DNA of 36,345 nucleotides, taken from contig NZ_MUMF01000263.1 in the NCBI RefSeq assembly GCF_002155905.1, forward strand, positions 10,937-47,281, in the 5' to 3' direction. Under the pieces are notes generated by a model. The model was not told the origin of the DNA. It searched no databases and saw only the letters and a list, made by a program, of their open reading frames with translations. Below are positions 7,927 to 16,352 of this stretch, in pieces. Both the position numbers and the translations under genes were made by a program. Numbering within the stretch: position 1 is the stretch's first letter; every line of letters starts with the position of its first letter. The stretch is from Streptomyces tricolor. Lineage in GTDB: Bacteria; Actinomycetota; Actinomycetes; Streptomycetales; Streptomycetaceae.

Positions 7927-8629
7927 GTGCCCGGCGTCCACTTGGCCTCACGCCGGCTGAAGGTGGAACGGCGAGCCTCCGCGTATACGGGGGCACTCGT
8001 CGTGTTCGGGTGATTGGACCCGGCGTGCTGCGAGTGGGGTACCCAGTGTCCTCGATGACGGCGGCCTTGTCTGCCTTCGGGTTGCGGTTGGCCCGGGTGC
8101 CGGGCCAACCCCGTGCAGGAGGGGCCTGCCGCTCGACGATCTGAGTCACCGTCACCGAGGGACGCCGGGCAGCGGGGCGTGCTGCCGGATCGTGAGCTGG
8201 GCGGGCAAGAGCTGCATCTGCCGTTGAGCGGACCACCTGCACCGGACACGGCACTGAGCCGACACCGGCGGGGGACGCCAGCACGGCACGTCCGCCGGCG
8301 TAGGGTGTTTAACCGGTCAGGATGGGGGCTTTGGATGGTCCGTTCGGCGAGAAGCCGCGACCTACAGCAGCGGACTTTTCGCATCAATGACCTGCACAGA
8401 TGCAAACGTGGCGCGGACTCACGATCCGCCGCGCTCCTCCGGGAGTGCGACAACCATCAAGCCACGGGAACCAAGACCCTACTTGAATGGCCCATGCATC
8501 GTTGAGAGCATCGGTTCATCGCCTCAGCGAGCCGTTCGGGCTACGCCGGGGGTATCTAGCGCCCGCAGGTGGCGAGGTGCCATATCAGGAAGAGCAGGGA
8601 GAACCCCTGTCGACCTAGGTGACGGAAAG
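7927..8629. other. Region upstream of the biosynthetic cluster, no gene recognised
   Basis: No frame here has a family match or clear codon bias. From about 8290 the base composition becomes noticeably richer in A and T than the flanks, and this continues into the kinase gene. The promoter of the 8630-25018 cluster should be in the right half, but I could not pick a convincing -35/-10 pair. Confidence 0.5.
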
Positions 8630-9667
8630 TTGACGATTCTACCTTTCGAGAAGCTGACGCGAGCTACTCAGCGAAAGAAATTGCGGTCCCTTGCTTTTGA
8701 CTGCCTCGAGTATCACGGTGTCATCGCGGGTGATATCAGACTGCTGCAGTTCGAGGACAACGCGGTTTATCTGGTGGAAGCAGGTGACGCGCGGTACGTC
8801 TTGCGTATGTCCGTACGTGACGGCCGGAGCCCACAGGAGCAGTGCTCCGAGTTGGAGTGGATGGAATCACTGATCGCCGAGAAGGCGATCATCGCTCCGA
8901 AGCCGGTTTATGCGAGACCGGATCGAAAGGTGTCGGTCCATGCTCGTCCGGGGTGGCCCGAGGCGGTGACGACCGCGATGTTCGAGTGGATTCCCGGAAA
9001 GGTTTCCCCCGGGTCTTTGAACGGGCGGATGGCCGAGGAACTCGGACGTGTCACCGCGAAACTTCACGAGCATGCGATGCACTATCGCCTCCCGGCTGAC
9101 TTCTCCCGTCCTGAGTGGGGTCATGCGGAGATTTTCGACCACGGGGCAGCGGCGCTCAGTCCGCTGGCGCGTGAGCGGCTCAGCGCCGAGGAGCAGGCCC
9201 TGTTGGCCCAGGTGAGGGAGGCGGTGCGCGACCGGCTGCCCGAGCGTACCGCCGCTGAGTGGGGCCTGATCCACGCTGACTTGCACAGAGGGAACCTCGT
9301 GGTCACCCCGGAAGGTGACGTGGCCGTCATCGACTTCGATGACTGCGGGCTCGGGTATTACATGCTCGACGTGGCCACCGTGCTCTCGTCCTTCCTGCGG
9401 TCCTGCAAGGCCGCTGATTATCCGGAGTTCGCAGCGAGCTACAGTCGTGGATACCGTTCCGTTCGGGACTTTCCGCCTTCGGTGGGTCTGTTGAACGAAT
9501 TCCTGGTCATGCGCGACACGATCATCCTGAATTTCATTCTGGGATCCGCGAACCAAGCCGTCATGGAGTGGGGACCGGTCCGTGCCAAGGGAATCCTTGG
9601 TCTCATGCGAGACTATCTGAACACCGGAAGGTATCCCGGTTATCTGAATCTTGCCCACATCTCGTAG
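8630..9667 (+). CDS. Phosphotransferase of the APH/ChoK kinase fold
   Basis: A 345-residue small-molecule kinase of the aminoglycoside phosphotransferase family. The Brenner motif is H215-A-D217-LHRGN222, and the metal-binding D235-F-D follows in VAVIDFDDCGLGYYMLDVA. The LRMSVRDGRSPQEQCSELEW segment supplies the ATP-site region. Likely substrate: a sugar, amino alcohol or cyclitol hydroxyl. It may be a biosynthetic kinase or a self-resistance enzyme that phosphorylates the product. The start is uncertain: the TTG at 8630 matches where family similarity begins, but its SD is weak. In-frame ATG 8387 would add 81 residues of poor codon bias. Third codon positions are more A/T-rich than in the genes downstream. 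It is the first gene of the cluster, 20 bases before the aldolase. Confidence 0.85.
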   Translation: MTILPFEKLTRATQRKKLRSLAFDCLEYHGVIAGDIRLLQFEDNAVYLVEAGDARYVLRMSVRDGRSPQEQCSELEWMESLIAEKAIIAPKPVYARPDRKVSVHARPGWPEAVTTAMFEWIPGKVSPGSLNGRMAEELGRVTAKLHEHAMHYRLPADFSRPEWGHAEIFDHGAAALSPLARERLSAEEQALLAQVREAVRDRLPERTAAEWGLIHADLHRGNLVVTPEGDVAVIDFDDCGLGYYMLDVATVLSSFLRSCKAADYPEFAASYSRGYRSVRDFPPSVGLLNEFLVMRDTIILNFILGSANQAVMEWGPVRAKGILGLMRDYLNTGRYPGYLNLAHIS

Positions 9668-9687
9668 AGCAAGGGAAGGGGAAGCAC

Positions 9688-10485
9688 GTGAACGATCGCG
9701 GTCGGGCCGGCAGTCGAGAGTCGAGTTCTTTCGGTGGGTTGGAGATCCGATTACGGCGATTATTCTCTCCGGACACCGGAAGGAGTCTGATAATCCCGCT
9801 CGACCATGCCATCACCATGGGGCCGAGCGGAGGCCTGGAGCGGCCTCGCTCCATCATCGAGGCCGCAGTGCTCGGGAACGCCGACGCGGTGATGCTCAGG
9901 CCGGGAATGGTCGGCTGCCTCTCCGGGGTCGGGGCCGAGAAACTCGGTGTCATTCTCGCCCTGACCGGACGCCTGGCTACGGGGGTGGACCACGTACTCC
10001 TCAATTCGGTGGAATACGCTGCCTCCCAGGCGGCGGACGCCGTGTGCGGAGAGTTCAAATTCGGTTCGTCCGGTGATCTCGAGAACGCTCGCATCATCGC
10101 TCAACTCGCCGAACGTGCGCACATGATGGGAATTCCCGTCCTGGTCACGGTGTACAGCCGGCCGGAGGCTCTGGACAGACTGGGATCCGATGCTTATGCG
10201 CACGCCTGCCGGATCGCGGAGGAGATCGGAGCCGATGTCATCAAGACCTCTCTCCCCGACGATCCCGCCGTGATCGCACAGTGTGTCGAGAGCACGTCGG
10301 TGCCCATCGTTGTGGCGGGCGGACCTCCGGACACGTCGACGGACTTGGAAGAGTTCCTCCGCCGCGCGGTGAACCAAGGCATCGGCGGTGCCGCGATCGG
10401 GCGCCGTGCCTGGGCGGCGAGCAAACCCGTGGAGACCATCCGCGGCTTGGCGGCTGCCGTTCACGGGGAGCACGCCCATGTCTGA
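9688..10485 (+). CDS. Class I aldolase of the DhnA/ADTH-synthase family
   Basis: A 265-residue TIM-barrel aldolase related to archaeal ADTH synthase, GriI-type enzymes and class I FbaB aldolases. Catalytic residues fit MJ0400-type ADTH synthase: D39 in IIPLDHAITMGP, Y156 in VTVYSRPE and Schiff-base K186 in ADVIKTSLPDDP. VVAGGPPDTS is the phosphate-binding region. It should join or cleave a phosphorylated ketose or triose unit through a lysine Schiff base. There is no dehydroquinate-synthase-like partner, so the aminohydroxybenzoate route (GriI/GriH) is unlikely. GTG 9688 has GGGAAGGGGAAG just upstream. Two TTA codons (9751-9753 and 9760-9762) lie near the 5' end. The last 8 bases overlap the next gene. 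Confidence 0.88.
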   Translation: MNDRGRAGSRESSSFGGLEIRLRRLFSPDTGRSLIIPLDHAITMGPSGGLERPRSIIEAAVLGNADAVMLRPGMVGCLSGVGAEKLGVILALTGRLATGVDHVLLNSVEYAASQAADAVCGEFKFGSSGDLENARIIAQLAERAHMMGIPVLVTVYSRPEALDRLGSDAYAHACRIAEEIGADVIKTSLPDDPAVIAQCVESTSVPIVVAGGPPDTSTDLEEFLRRAVNQGIGGAAIGRRAWAASKPVETIRGLAAAVHGEHAHV

Positions 10486-11740
10486 ACCGGTGGATCTGCT
10501 GGTCATCGGGCTGGGCTATGTGGGGTTGCCGCTCGCCAGGGAAGCCGTCCAGGCCGGCCTGAACGTCCGGGGCTTCGACGTCAGTCCGCACGTGGTCCGC
10601 GGGCTGAACGCGGGAAAGTCCCACGTCGACGGCGTCAGCGACGAGGACATGGCACAGATGCGTGCGGCCGGTTTCGCGGCCACCTGCGACGAGAACAACT
10701 TCTGGGCGCCCCGGGTGGTCGTCGTGTGCGTGCCGACACCGCTGGACGGCGAGGGGCGGCCCGACCTGTCCATGGTGATCGAGGCCGCCGGCATGGTGGG
10801 ACGCCATCTGCGTCGCGGCATGCTGGTCGTGCTGGAGTCCACGACCTTTCCCGGGACCACGGACGACATCGTTCGGCCCGTCCTGGAGGAGTCCGGGCTG
10901 TGTGCGGGTGAGGACTTCGCGCTCGCCTTCTCGCCCGAACGCATCGACCCGGGGAACGCCGAATACGGCGTACGCAACACTCCCAAGGTCGTCGGGGGAT
11001 ACACCCCGGGCTGCACACGGCGCGCCATGGACTTCTACGGGCGCTTCGTCGTCAAGGTCGTCGCGGCGAAGAGCACCCGGGAGGCCGAGATGGCCAAGAT
11101 CCTGGAGAACACCTACCGGCAGGTCAACATCGCGTTGGTCAACGAGATGGCCATGCTCAGCCACGAGTTGGGTGTCGACGTCTGGGATGCCATCGCCTGC
11201 GCGACGACCAAGCCCTTCGGCTTCGCCGCCTTCCAGCCCGGCCCCGGCGTGGGCGGCCACTGCATACCGATCGACCCCCGCTATCTGTCCTACCAGGCGC
11301 GGGTCCTGGGCCGGCGGTCCGAACTCATCGACCTGGCCCAGGAGATCAACGACGGTATGCCGCGCTACGTCGTGGACCGCGCCGCCCGTATGCTCCGGCG
11401 CGAGGGTGCCGAGCTGGCCGGTTCCCGTGTCCTTGTCCTCGGCGTCACCTACAAGGCGGACGTCTCCGACCAGCGGGAGTCTCCCGCGGAAGATGTCGTG
11501 CGTCACCTGAGGAGTCAGGGCGCCGAGGTCTCGTACCACGACCCCTTCGTCCGGAGCTGGGCCGTCGACGGCGCGGTCGTGCCGTACGCCGGCGATCTGG
11601 ACACCGCCCTGGGGGCGGTCGATCTGACGATCGTGCTGCAGTGGCACTCTCTCTACCGGGAGCATGTCGACGGCGCCAGGACGCGTCTGCTGTTCGACAC
11701 CCGGGGCTGGCTCGCCAACCGCGACGTCGCGGTCCTGTAG
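10478..11740 (+). CDS. UDP-N-acetylhexosamine/UDP-glucose 6-dehydrogenase family
   Basis: A 420-residue nucleotide-sugar dehydrogenase of the WecC/WbpA/TviB group. It makes two NAD-dependent oxidations of the sugar C6 alcohol to a uronic acid. Visible parts: N-terminal Rossmann motif VIGLGYVGLPLA (residues 9-20), VVVVCVPTPL, the STTFPGTTDD hinge, ENTYRQVNIALVNEMA with the conserved Asn211 (Lys207 just before it), the catalytic cysteine C262 in GPGVGGHCIPIDPRYL, and the C-terminal UDP-binding domain with VLGVTYKADVSDQRESPA. The sequence fits HexNAc dehydrogenases better than UDP-glucose dehydrogenases. ATG 10478 has GGGGAG upstream and overlaps the aldolase end, so the two are translationally coupled. 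With the next gene it should supply a UDP-aminouronic acid. Confidence 0.93.
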   Translation: MSEPVDLLVIGLGYVGLPLAREAVQAGLNVRGFDVSPHVVRGLNAGKSHVDGVSDEDMAQMRAAGFAATCDENNFWAPRVVVVCVPTPLDGEGRPDLSMVIEAAGMVGRHLRRGMLVVLESTTFPGTTDDIVRPVLEESGLCAGEDFALAFSPERIDPGNAEYGVRNTPKVVGGYTPGCTRRAMDFYGRFVVKVVAAKSTREAEMAKILENTYRQVNIALVNEMAMLSHELGVDVWDAIACATTKPFGFAAFQPGPGVGGHCIPIDPRYLSYQARVLGRRSELIDLAQEINDGMPRYVVDRAARMLRREGAELAGSRVLVLGVTYKADVSDQRESPAEDVVRHLRSQGAEVSYHDPFVRSWAVDGAVVPYAGDLDTALGAVDLTIVLQWHSLYREHVDGARTRLLFDTRGWLANRDVAVL

Positions 11741-11806
11741 TCGCGTTGCCCCTCCTTTCCCCCTTCGCTTGCCCTCACTTTCCTTCCTCCGCCCCCTCAC
11801 TGCCCG
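11741..11806 (+). other. Pyrimidine-rich intercistronic leader
   Basis: 56 of 66 bases are C or T. It separates the dehydrogenase from the epimerase, where most neighbours in this cluster overlap or nearly touch. A similar tract (37 of 46 pyrimidines) lies at 20354-20399. Confidence 0.6.
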
Positions 11807-11818
11807 ATGGAGGACAGT

Positions 11819-12877
11819 TTGTCGGCATTACGATCAGTCGACGGAGAACTGAGCAACCAACTGCCCGATAGCTGGCTGGTCACGGGTGTGGCCGGTTTCA
11901 TCGGCTCGCACCTGCTGGAAACACTGCTGACGGCCGACCGGCGCGTCGTGGGCCTGGACAACTTCTCCACCGGGAAGAAGGAGAACCTCGCCGACGTGGA
12001 GGCCCGGGTCGGGCCCGAGCGGTGGGCGCGCTTCCGGCTCATCGAAGGCGACCTGCGGTCCCGGCCGGACTGCGATGCAGCCGTGCGCGGGGTCGATGTC
12101 GTCCTGCACGAGGCCGCCCTGAACTCCGTACCCCGGTCGATGGCCCAGCCCGTCCAGGTGCTGGAGACCAACAGCATCGGCTCGGTCAATCTCTTCAGCG
12201 CTGCGGTCGAGGCCGGCGTACCACGCGTCGTGTACGCCAGCTCCAGCTCCGTCTACGGCGACACCTCCTCCCCGGTGCGCCGAGAAGGCGTCCTCGGCGA
12301 GCCCATGTCGCCGTACGCGGTGAGCAAGCGGGCCATGGAACACCTGGCAGCCGTCCTGCACCGCAACTCCGCCACAGCGTTGACCGGGCTGCGCTACTTC
12401 AATGTCTTCGGGCCCCGGCAGAACCCGGACGGGCCGTACTCGGCGGTCATCCCCCGCTGGATCCGTGCCCTGCTGGCCGCACAATCACCCGTGATCTACG
12501 GGGACGGCACCCAGACCCGGGACTTCACGCACGTCGACAACGTCGTTCACGCCAATCTCCTGGCAGCGGTGCGCGCGACCGGCGACCACCAGCTCTTCAA
12601 CGTCGGCACCGGGCACGGCACATCCCTGAACGCCCTCTTCGAGACCCTGCGCTCCCACGTCGCGGCGGTCGCCGGCCGGCCGGAGATCGCCGCCCTGGAA
12701 GCGACCCCAGCGCCTCCGCGGGCCGGTGACGTGGCCTCCGCTCTCGCCGATCTCGATCTGGTGCGGCACGAGCTGGGCTATGAGGCGGTCGTCGGCCTCG
12801 ACCAAGGGCTGCGAACAACGGTGTCCTACTTCGCCGGGACACGTAACACCCACCCCTCCCCGGAAGCGAGGTCGTAG
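11819..12877 (+). CDS. UDP-N-acetylhexosamine C4-epimerase (SDR family, WbpP/TviC-like)
   Basis: A 352-residue extended SDR. It has the NAD-binding motif VTGVAGFIGSHLLETLL, the YASSSSVYGD strand, and the catalytic Y-x3-K in SPYAVSKRAMEH. The diagnostic LRYFNVFGPRQNPDGPYSAV belongs to UDP-GlcNAc(A) 4-epimerases such as WbpP and TviC, which interconvert gluco and galacto UDP-HexNAc sugars or their uronic acids. TTG 11819 is preferred: GGAGG ends 5 bases before it. The ATG at 11807 would itself overlap that SD and has only a pyrimidine tract upstream. A TTA codon (11828-11830) is the fourth codon. The partner is the dehydrogenase upstream. Confidence 0.88.
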   Translation: MSALRSVDGELSNQLPDSWLVTGVAGFIGSHLLETLLTADRRVVGLDNFSTGKKENLADVEARVGPERWARFRLIEGDLRSRPDCDAAVRGVDVVLHEAALNSVPRSMAQPVQVLETNSIGSVNLFSAAVEAGVPRVVYASSSSVYGDTSSPVRREGVLGEPMSPYAVSKRAMEHLAAVLHRNSATALTGLRYFNVFGPRQNPDGPYSAVIPRWIRALLAAQSPVIYGDGTQTRDFTHVDNVVHANLLAAVRATGDHQLFNVGTGHGTSLNALFETLRSHVAAVAGRPEIAALEATPAPPRAGDVASALADLDLVRHELGYEAVVGLDQGLRTTVSYFAGTRNTHPSPEARS

Positions 12878-12880
12878 ATC

Positions 12881-14041
12881 GTGCGGGTCGTGATGTACTG
12901 GCACAACGGCAGGAGCCTCGGACACACCGCGGAGAGCGCCAAAGTCGCGCATGGGCTGGCCGGCAGCGGCCAGGAGTTCCATCTCTCGGGGCTGACCGGT
13001 GCCTACCGCGGACTGGACCTGTTGCCGTCCGCCATGGACGTGGTCAAACTGCCCGCCTTCACCAACTACGACAACGTGGCCGGCTGGGCAACCCGTGGAC
13101 GCGCGGCCATGGCGGCCGGCCCGCTGTTTCGCATGCGTGCGGAGATGGCCGAGGTGTTCCTGCGGCACTACGAGCCCGACGTTCTTCTGGTCAACCACCT
13201 GCCCAAGGGCGCGGAGAACGAGCTGGCCCCGGCGCTGACCAGCACCCGCGGCAACGGCGGGCGCCGGATCCTCACCCTGCGCGGCGTTCTCTTCGACGCC
13301 GACAAGACCAATCGCGAATACTTCAGCGAGGAGGGCGCCCGCTGGATCGATCAGCATTTCGACGCCATCCATGTCCACACCCACCCTGACGTCTTCCGTC
13401 TCGAAGACCACTACGCCGTTCCGGGCTACCTCAAGGACCGTATCCGCTACACCGGATACCTGGTCGACGAGTTCCGGCTGAGCAAGGAAGCCGCGCGGGC
13501 GCGGCTCGGCGTCGCTCATGGGGAGCGACTGATCGTGGCCGGCATGGGCGGTGGACAGGGCGCGATGCCGCTGTGGAACGCGCTGATCGACGCGCTGACG
13601 AAGCAGGACACCGAGTTCGACCGAGTCAGGCTGGTGACCGGCCCCTACCTGGAGGCGGGAGACGCCGAGGCGCTGCGCGAACGTGCCGCGTCGCTTCCGT
13701 GGCTGGAGATCACCTCCTATGAACCGGCGATGATGGTCTGGATGGCGGCGGCCGACCTGTTCGTCGGGGCTGCCGGCGCGAACATGCTCAGCGAGATCCT
13801 CGCCGTCGGCTGCAACAGTGTCGTGATACCGCGCCAGGTGCGGGAGTCGGAACAACGCATCCATGCCCAGCTGCTCGCCGACCGCGGGCTGGTCCGCATG
13901 TGTGACCTCCCCGAGGTCCTGTCGGGCGCTGTCGCCCCGGTCCTGGCCGAAGCCCTGCGCGAACCGCTGGCTCCCGAGTCCGGAAATCTGCTGGGCGGCG
14001 CCCGGCGTTACCCGGCGCTCTTGGGCGGTGAGGAAGCGTGA
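12881..14041 (+). CDS. MurG-like GT-B glycosyltransferase (GT28-type)
   Basis: A 386-residue protein with the architecture of MurG-like nucleotide-sugar glycosyltransferases. The N-terminal domain opens with WHNGRSLGHTAESA (residues 7-20), and HLPKGAENELAPAL sits where the acceptor domain is expected. The donor domain starts at GGGQGA (223-228), and GAAGANMLSEILAVG (296-310) corresponds to the MurG GAGTVAE loop that contacts the nucleotide-sugar donor. The start is GTG 12881, with GGAAGCGAGG upstream. It follows the epimerase by 3 bases and overlaps the next glycosyltransferase by 4 (GTGA). Likely donor: a UDP-HexNAc or the uronic acid made by the two preceding enzymes. The acceptor is unknown. 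Confidence 0.85.
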   Translation: MRVVMYWHNGRSLGHTAESAKVAHGLAGSGQEFHLSGLTGAYRGLDLLPSAMDVVKLPAFTNYDNVAGWATRGRAAMAAGPLFRMRAEMAEVFLRHYEPDVLLVNHLPKGAENELAPALTSTRGNGGRRILTLRGVLFDADKTNREYFSEEGARWIDQHFDAIHVHTHPDVFRLEDHYAVPGYLKDRIRYTGYLVDEFRLSKEAARARLGVAHGERLIVAGMGGGQGAMPLWNALIDALTKQDTEFDRVRLVTGPYLEAGDAEALRERAASLPWLEITSYEPAMMVWMAAADLFVGAAGANMLSEILAVGCNSVVIPRQVRESEQRIHAQLLADRGLVRMCDLPEVLSGAVAPVLAEALREPLAPESGNLLGGARRYPALLGGEEA

Positions 14042-15144
14042 GCGGACCGACCGGGGCCCGGCAGGAGCCGTCCGGCAAGGGCCTGCGGGTGTGCCTGCTG
14101 CTGCGCTACTTCACCGTCGGCGGCCTGGAACGCGTGGTGACCTCGCTGGCCAACGAACTCGTGGAGCGCGGTGTCGACGTACGCGTCGTGGCATTGGCGG
14201 TCGCCAAGCGCAACGCGCTCATGACCGAACTCGATCCGCGCGTGGAGGCCATCACCCTGTCCGGACCGCCGCTGCGGCGCCTTGCCGCGGTAGCCCGGCT
14301 GACGCGCGGCCGTGTAGTCCACCTTCACTTCGGGGACGGCCGCATCCATCCCCTGGTGAGGCTGGCGCTCAAGGGCCGGCGCACCGTCGTCTCGTACCAC
14401 AGCGACTACACCCACAAGCGCAGCCGGCTCCGCAATCGCATCGACCGGTATGTCAACCGCCGCACGGATCAGATCCTCGCCGTGTCGCAGGCGGTGCGGG
14501 ACTTCTGCACCTCTCAGATCGGACTGGAGCAGGAGCGGGTGGAGGTTGTTCCCAACGCCATCCGGGTGGACTGCCCGAAGCGTGCCGACAAGGGGGAGCA
14601 CGGCGGGCTCGTCGTGATCAGCCTGGCCGGCCTGTACCCGCACAAGAACCAGGCGACCGTGCTGGCGGGCGTGGCGGAGGCGCGGCGGCGCGGCGTGGAC
14701 GTTCAGTTGCGGGTGATCGGTGACGGGCCGCAGATGGCCCAGCTCTACCAGCAGAGCGTCGCCCTGGGCATCGCGGAGGCCGTCGAGTGGTACGGGCAGG
14801 TGTGGCGCCGCGACCTGGTGCTCCCCCTGCTGACCACGTCGCAGGTGTTCGTCTCGGCGAGCCGGTTCGAGGGCATGCCCATCTCCATCCTGGAAGCCAT
14901 GGCCGCCGGCCTGCCGTTGGTCCTCTCCGACATCTCCTCTCACCGCGAGACGGCGGGGGAGGCGGGCCTCTACTTCGCGCCGGACAAGCCTGGTGAACTC
15001 GCCGCCGCGCTGGAAGGGCTGGCCGCTGACGCTCACCGGCGCAAGGAACTGGGCGAGACCAGCCTGGAACGCTCCGGGCTCTTCGATCTCGACCGGTTCA
15101 CCGACCGCCACCTCCAGGTGTACCGGAGGGTGAGCGGCCGGTGA
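14038..15144 (+). CDS. GT4-family glycosyltransferase
   Basis: A 368-residue GT-B glycosyltransferase. The N-terminal domain begins LLLRYFTVGGLERVVTSLAN, the usual GT4 glycine-rich acceptor loop. The donor domain has AGLYPHKNQATVLAGVAEA and the E-x7-E motif E278-GMPISIL-E286 followed by EAMAAGLPLVLSD. GT4 enzymes retain the anomeric configuration and use nucleotide sugars. The start GTG overlaps the preceding stop as GTGA, and the end overlaps the deacetylase gene by 4 bases, so translation is coupled on both sides. With two glycosyltransferases the product probably carries two sugar units, or one enzyme builds an intermediate that is later trimmed. Confidence 0.9.
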   Translation: MSGPTGARQEPSGKGLRVCLLLRYFTVGGLERVVTSLANELVERGVDVRVVALAVAKRNALMTELDPRVEAITLSGPPLRRLAAVARLTRGRVVHLHFGDGRIHPLVRLALKGRRTVVSYHSDYTHKRSRLRNRIDRYVNRRTDQILAVSQAVRDFCTSQIGLEQERVEVVPNAIRVDCPKRADKGEHGGLVVISLAGLYPHKNQATVLAGVAEARRRGVDVQLRVIGDGPQMAQLYQQSVALGIAEAVEWYGQVWRRDLVLPLLTTSQVFVSASRFEGMPISILEAMAAGLPLVLSDISSHRETAGEAGLYFAPDKPGELAAALEGLAADAHRRKELGETSLERSGLFDLDRFTDRHLQVYRRVSGR

Positions 15145-16352
15145 GCGGGGAGCGGGGTGTCGCCGTCGTCAACGCGTCGATCGTGCACCACGAGCGGGTC
15201 GCAACCGGCGAGTGCCTCTTCCAGCGCGACGGCGTCATCGAGTACGTGGGTCCCCACCGCCGGCCGCCGGCAGGCTGGGACGTCGTCGACGTGCGGGGCC
15301 GGCTCCTGCTGCCCGGGCTGGTCGACGTCCATGTGCACGGTGCGCGCGGCCGTACCTTCAACGAACCCGACACCCAGGCATGGACCAGTGTCACCGCCGC
15401 GCATGCCCGAGCGGGCAGCACCAGCGTGCTGGCGACACTGGCCTCGGACAGCCTGCCGGCCACGGCAGCGGCCCTGGACGCGGGCCGGCGTACGGACGGC
15501 GACAGCCGCCCGGTCGGCGCTCATCTCGAAGGCCCGTACCTGAATCCCGAGTTCGCGGGGGCGCACCCCGAGGAGGCCCTGCGCACTCCCGATGACGGGG
15601 GGTGGCAGACACTGCTGGCCGAGCCGGAATTCGTCCGCATGGTGACGCTCGCGCCCGAGCTGCCCGGGGCGGCCAAGGCCATCCGGGCGCTCACCGAGCG
15701 GAACATCGTCGTCTCGGCCGGGCACAGCGGGGCGTCGGGCGAGGTGCTCGCCACCGCGCGCTCGCACGGTCTGAGCCATGTCGCGCATCTGTGGAGCGGG
15801 CAGTCCGCGCTCTCCAAGGACGGACCGTGGCGCATCACCGGGCTCCTGGAATCGGTGCTGGCATCCGACGGACTGACCGCCGAACTGATCGCCGACGGAC
15901 GGCACCTGCCGGCAGAACTGGTGCGGATCGCCTACCGCTGCCTGGGGCCCGACCGGCTGTGTCTGGTTTCGGACGCCTCGGCCGGTACGGGGCTGCCGCC
16001 GGGAACCGAGTTCTCCATGGGCGCGGCCCGAGGTGTCGTCGCCGACGGAGTGGCCCTCGACCACAGGGGCGAGGCGTTCTGCGGGAGCACCAGTTTCCTC
16101 TCCGACATCCTGCGTTTCACCGTGCTGCGGGCGGGGGTGCCGTTGCCGCACGCCACGCGCATGGCGGCAACCACACCAGCCCGGGTCGCCGGCATCGCGG
16201 AGCGGACCGGCTCCCTCGCCCCCGGCCTGGCCGCCGACCTCGTCGTCCTGGACGACGGCTTGCGGGTGCTGCGCGTCGCACGCCACGGCCGGTGGCTGGA
16301 CGAGGGCGGCCGGGGGCCGGCGGACGAAGGAGAGGAAACAGGCGATGGCTGA
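15141..16352 (+). CDS. NagA-like N-acetylglucosamine-6-phosphate deacetylase family
   Basis: A 403-residue amidohydrolase-superfamily protein. NagA removes acetate from GlcNAc-6-phosphate. Metal and catalytic residues are kept: H64 and H66 (VDVHVHGARG), E130 (HLEGPYLNPEFAGAHP), H195 (SAGHSGAS), H216, H255 (IADGRH) and catalytic D278 (LVSDAS). The substrate-contact loop differs: H216-LWSGQ replaces the usual HLYNAM/HLFNAM, so the amide substrate may not be GlcNAc-6-P. GTG 15141 overlaps the GT4 stop. In a sugar-biosynthetic setting it could free an amino group for later oxidation or transfer, as deacetylases do in aminoglycoside pathways. That role is inferred. Confidence 0.87.
   Translation: MSGERGVAVVNASIVHHERVATGECLFQRDGVIEYVGPHRRPPAGWDVVDVRGRLLLPGLVDVHVHGARGRTFNEPDTQAWTSVTAAHARAGSTSVLATLASDSLPATAAALDAGRRTDGDSRPVGAHLEGPYLNPEFAGAHPEEALRTPDDGGWQTLLAEPEFVRMVTLAPELPGAAKAIRALTERNIVVSAGHSGASGEVLATARSHGLSHVAHLWSGQSALSKDGPWRITGLLESVLASDGLTAELIADGRHLPAELVRIAYRCLGPDRLCLVSDASAGTGLPPGTEFSMGAARGVVADGVALDHRGEAFCGSTSFLSDILRFTVLRAGVPLPHATRMAATTPARVAGIAERTGSLAPGLAADLVVLDDGLRVLRVARHGRWLDEGGRGPADEGEETGDG

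Noticed and set aside
7667..8453. Minus-strand frames in the gene-poor region
   Set aside because: Low-complexity Arg/Pro/Ser translations without codon bias or family match; no transposase motif found.
12485..13864. Long minus-strand open frame (459 codons)
   Set aside because: It lies wholly opposite the epimerase and MurG-like glycosyltransferase, which have clear family motifs; long antisense frames are expected at this GC content.
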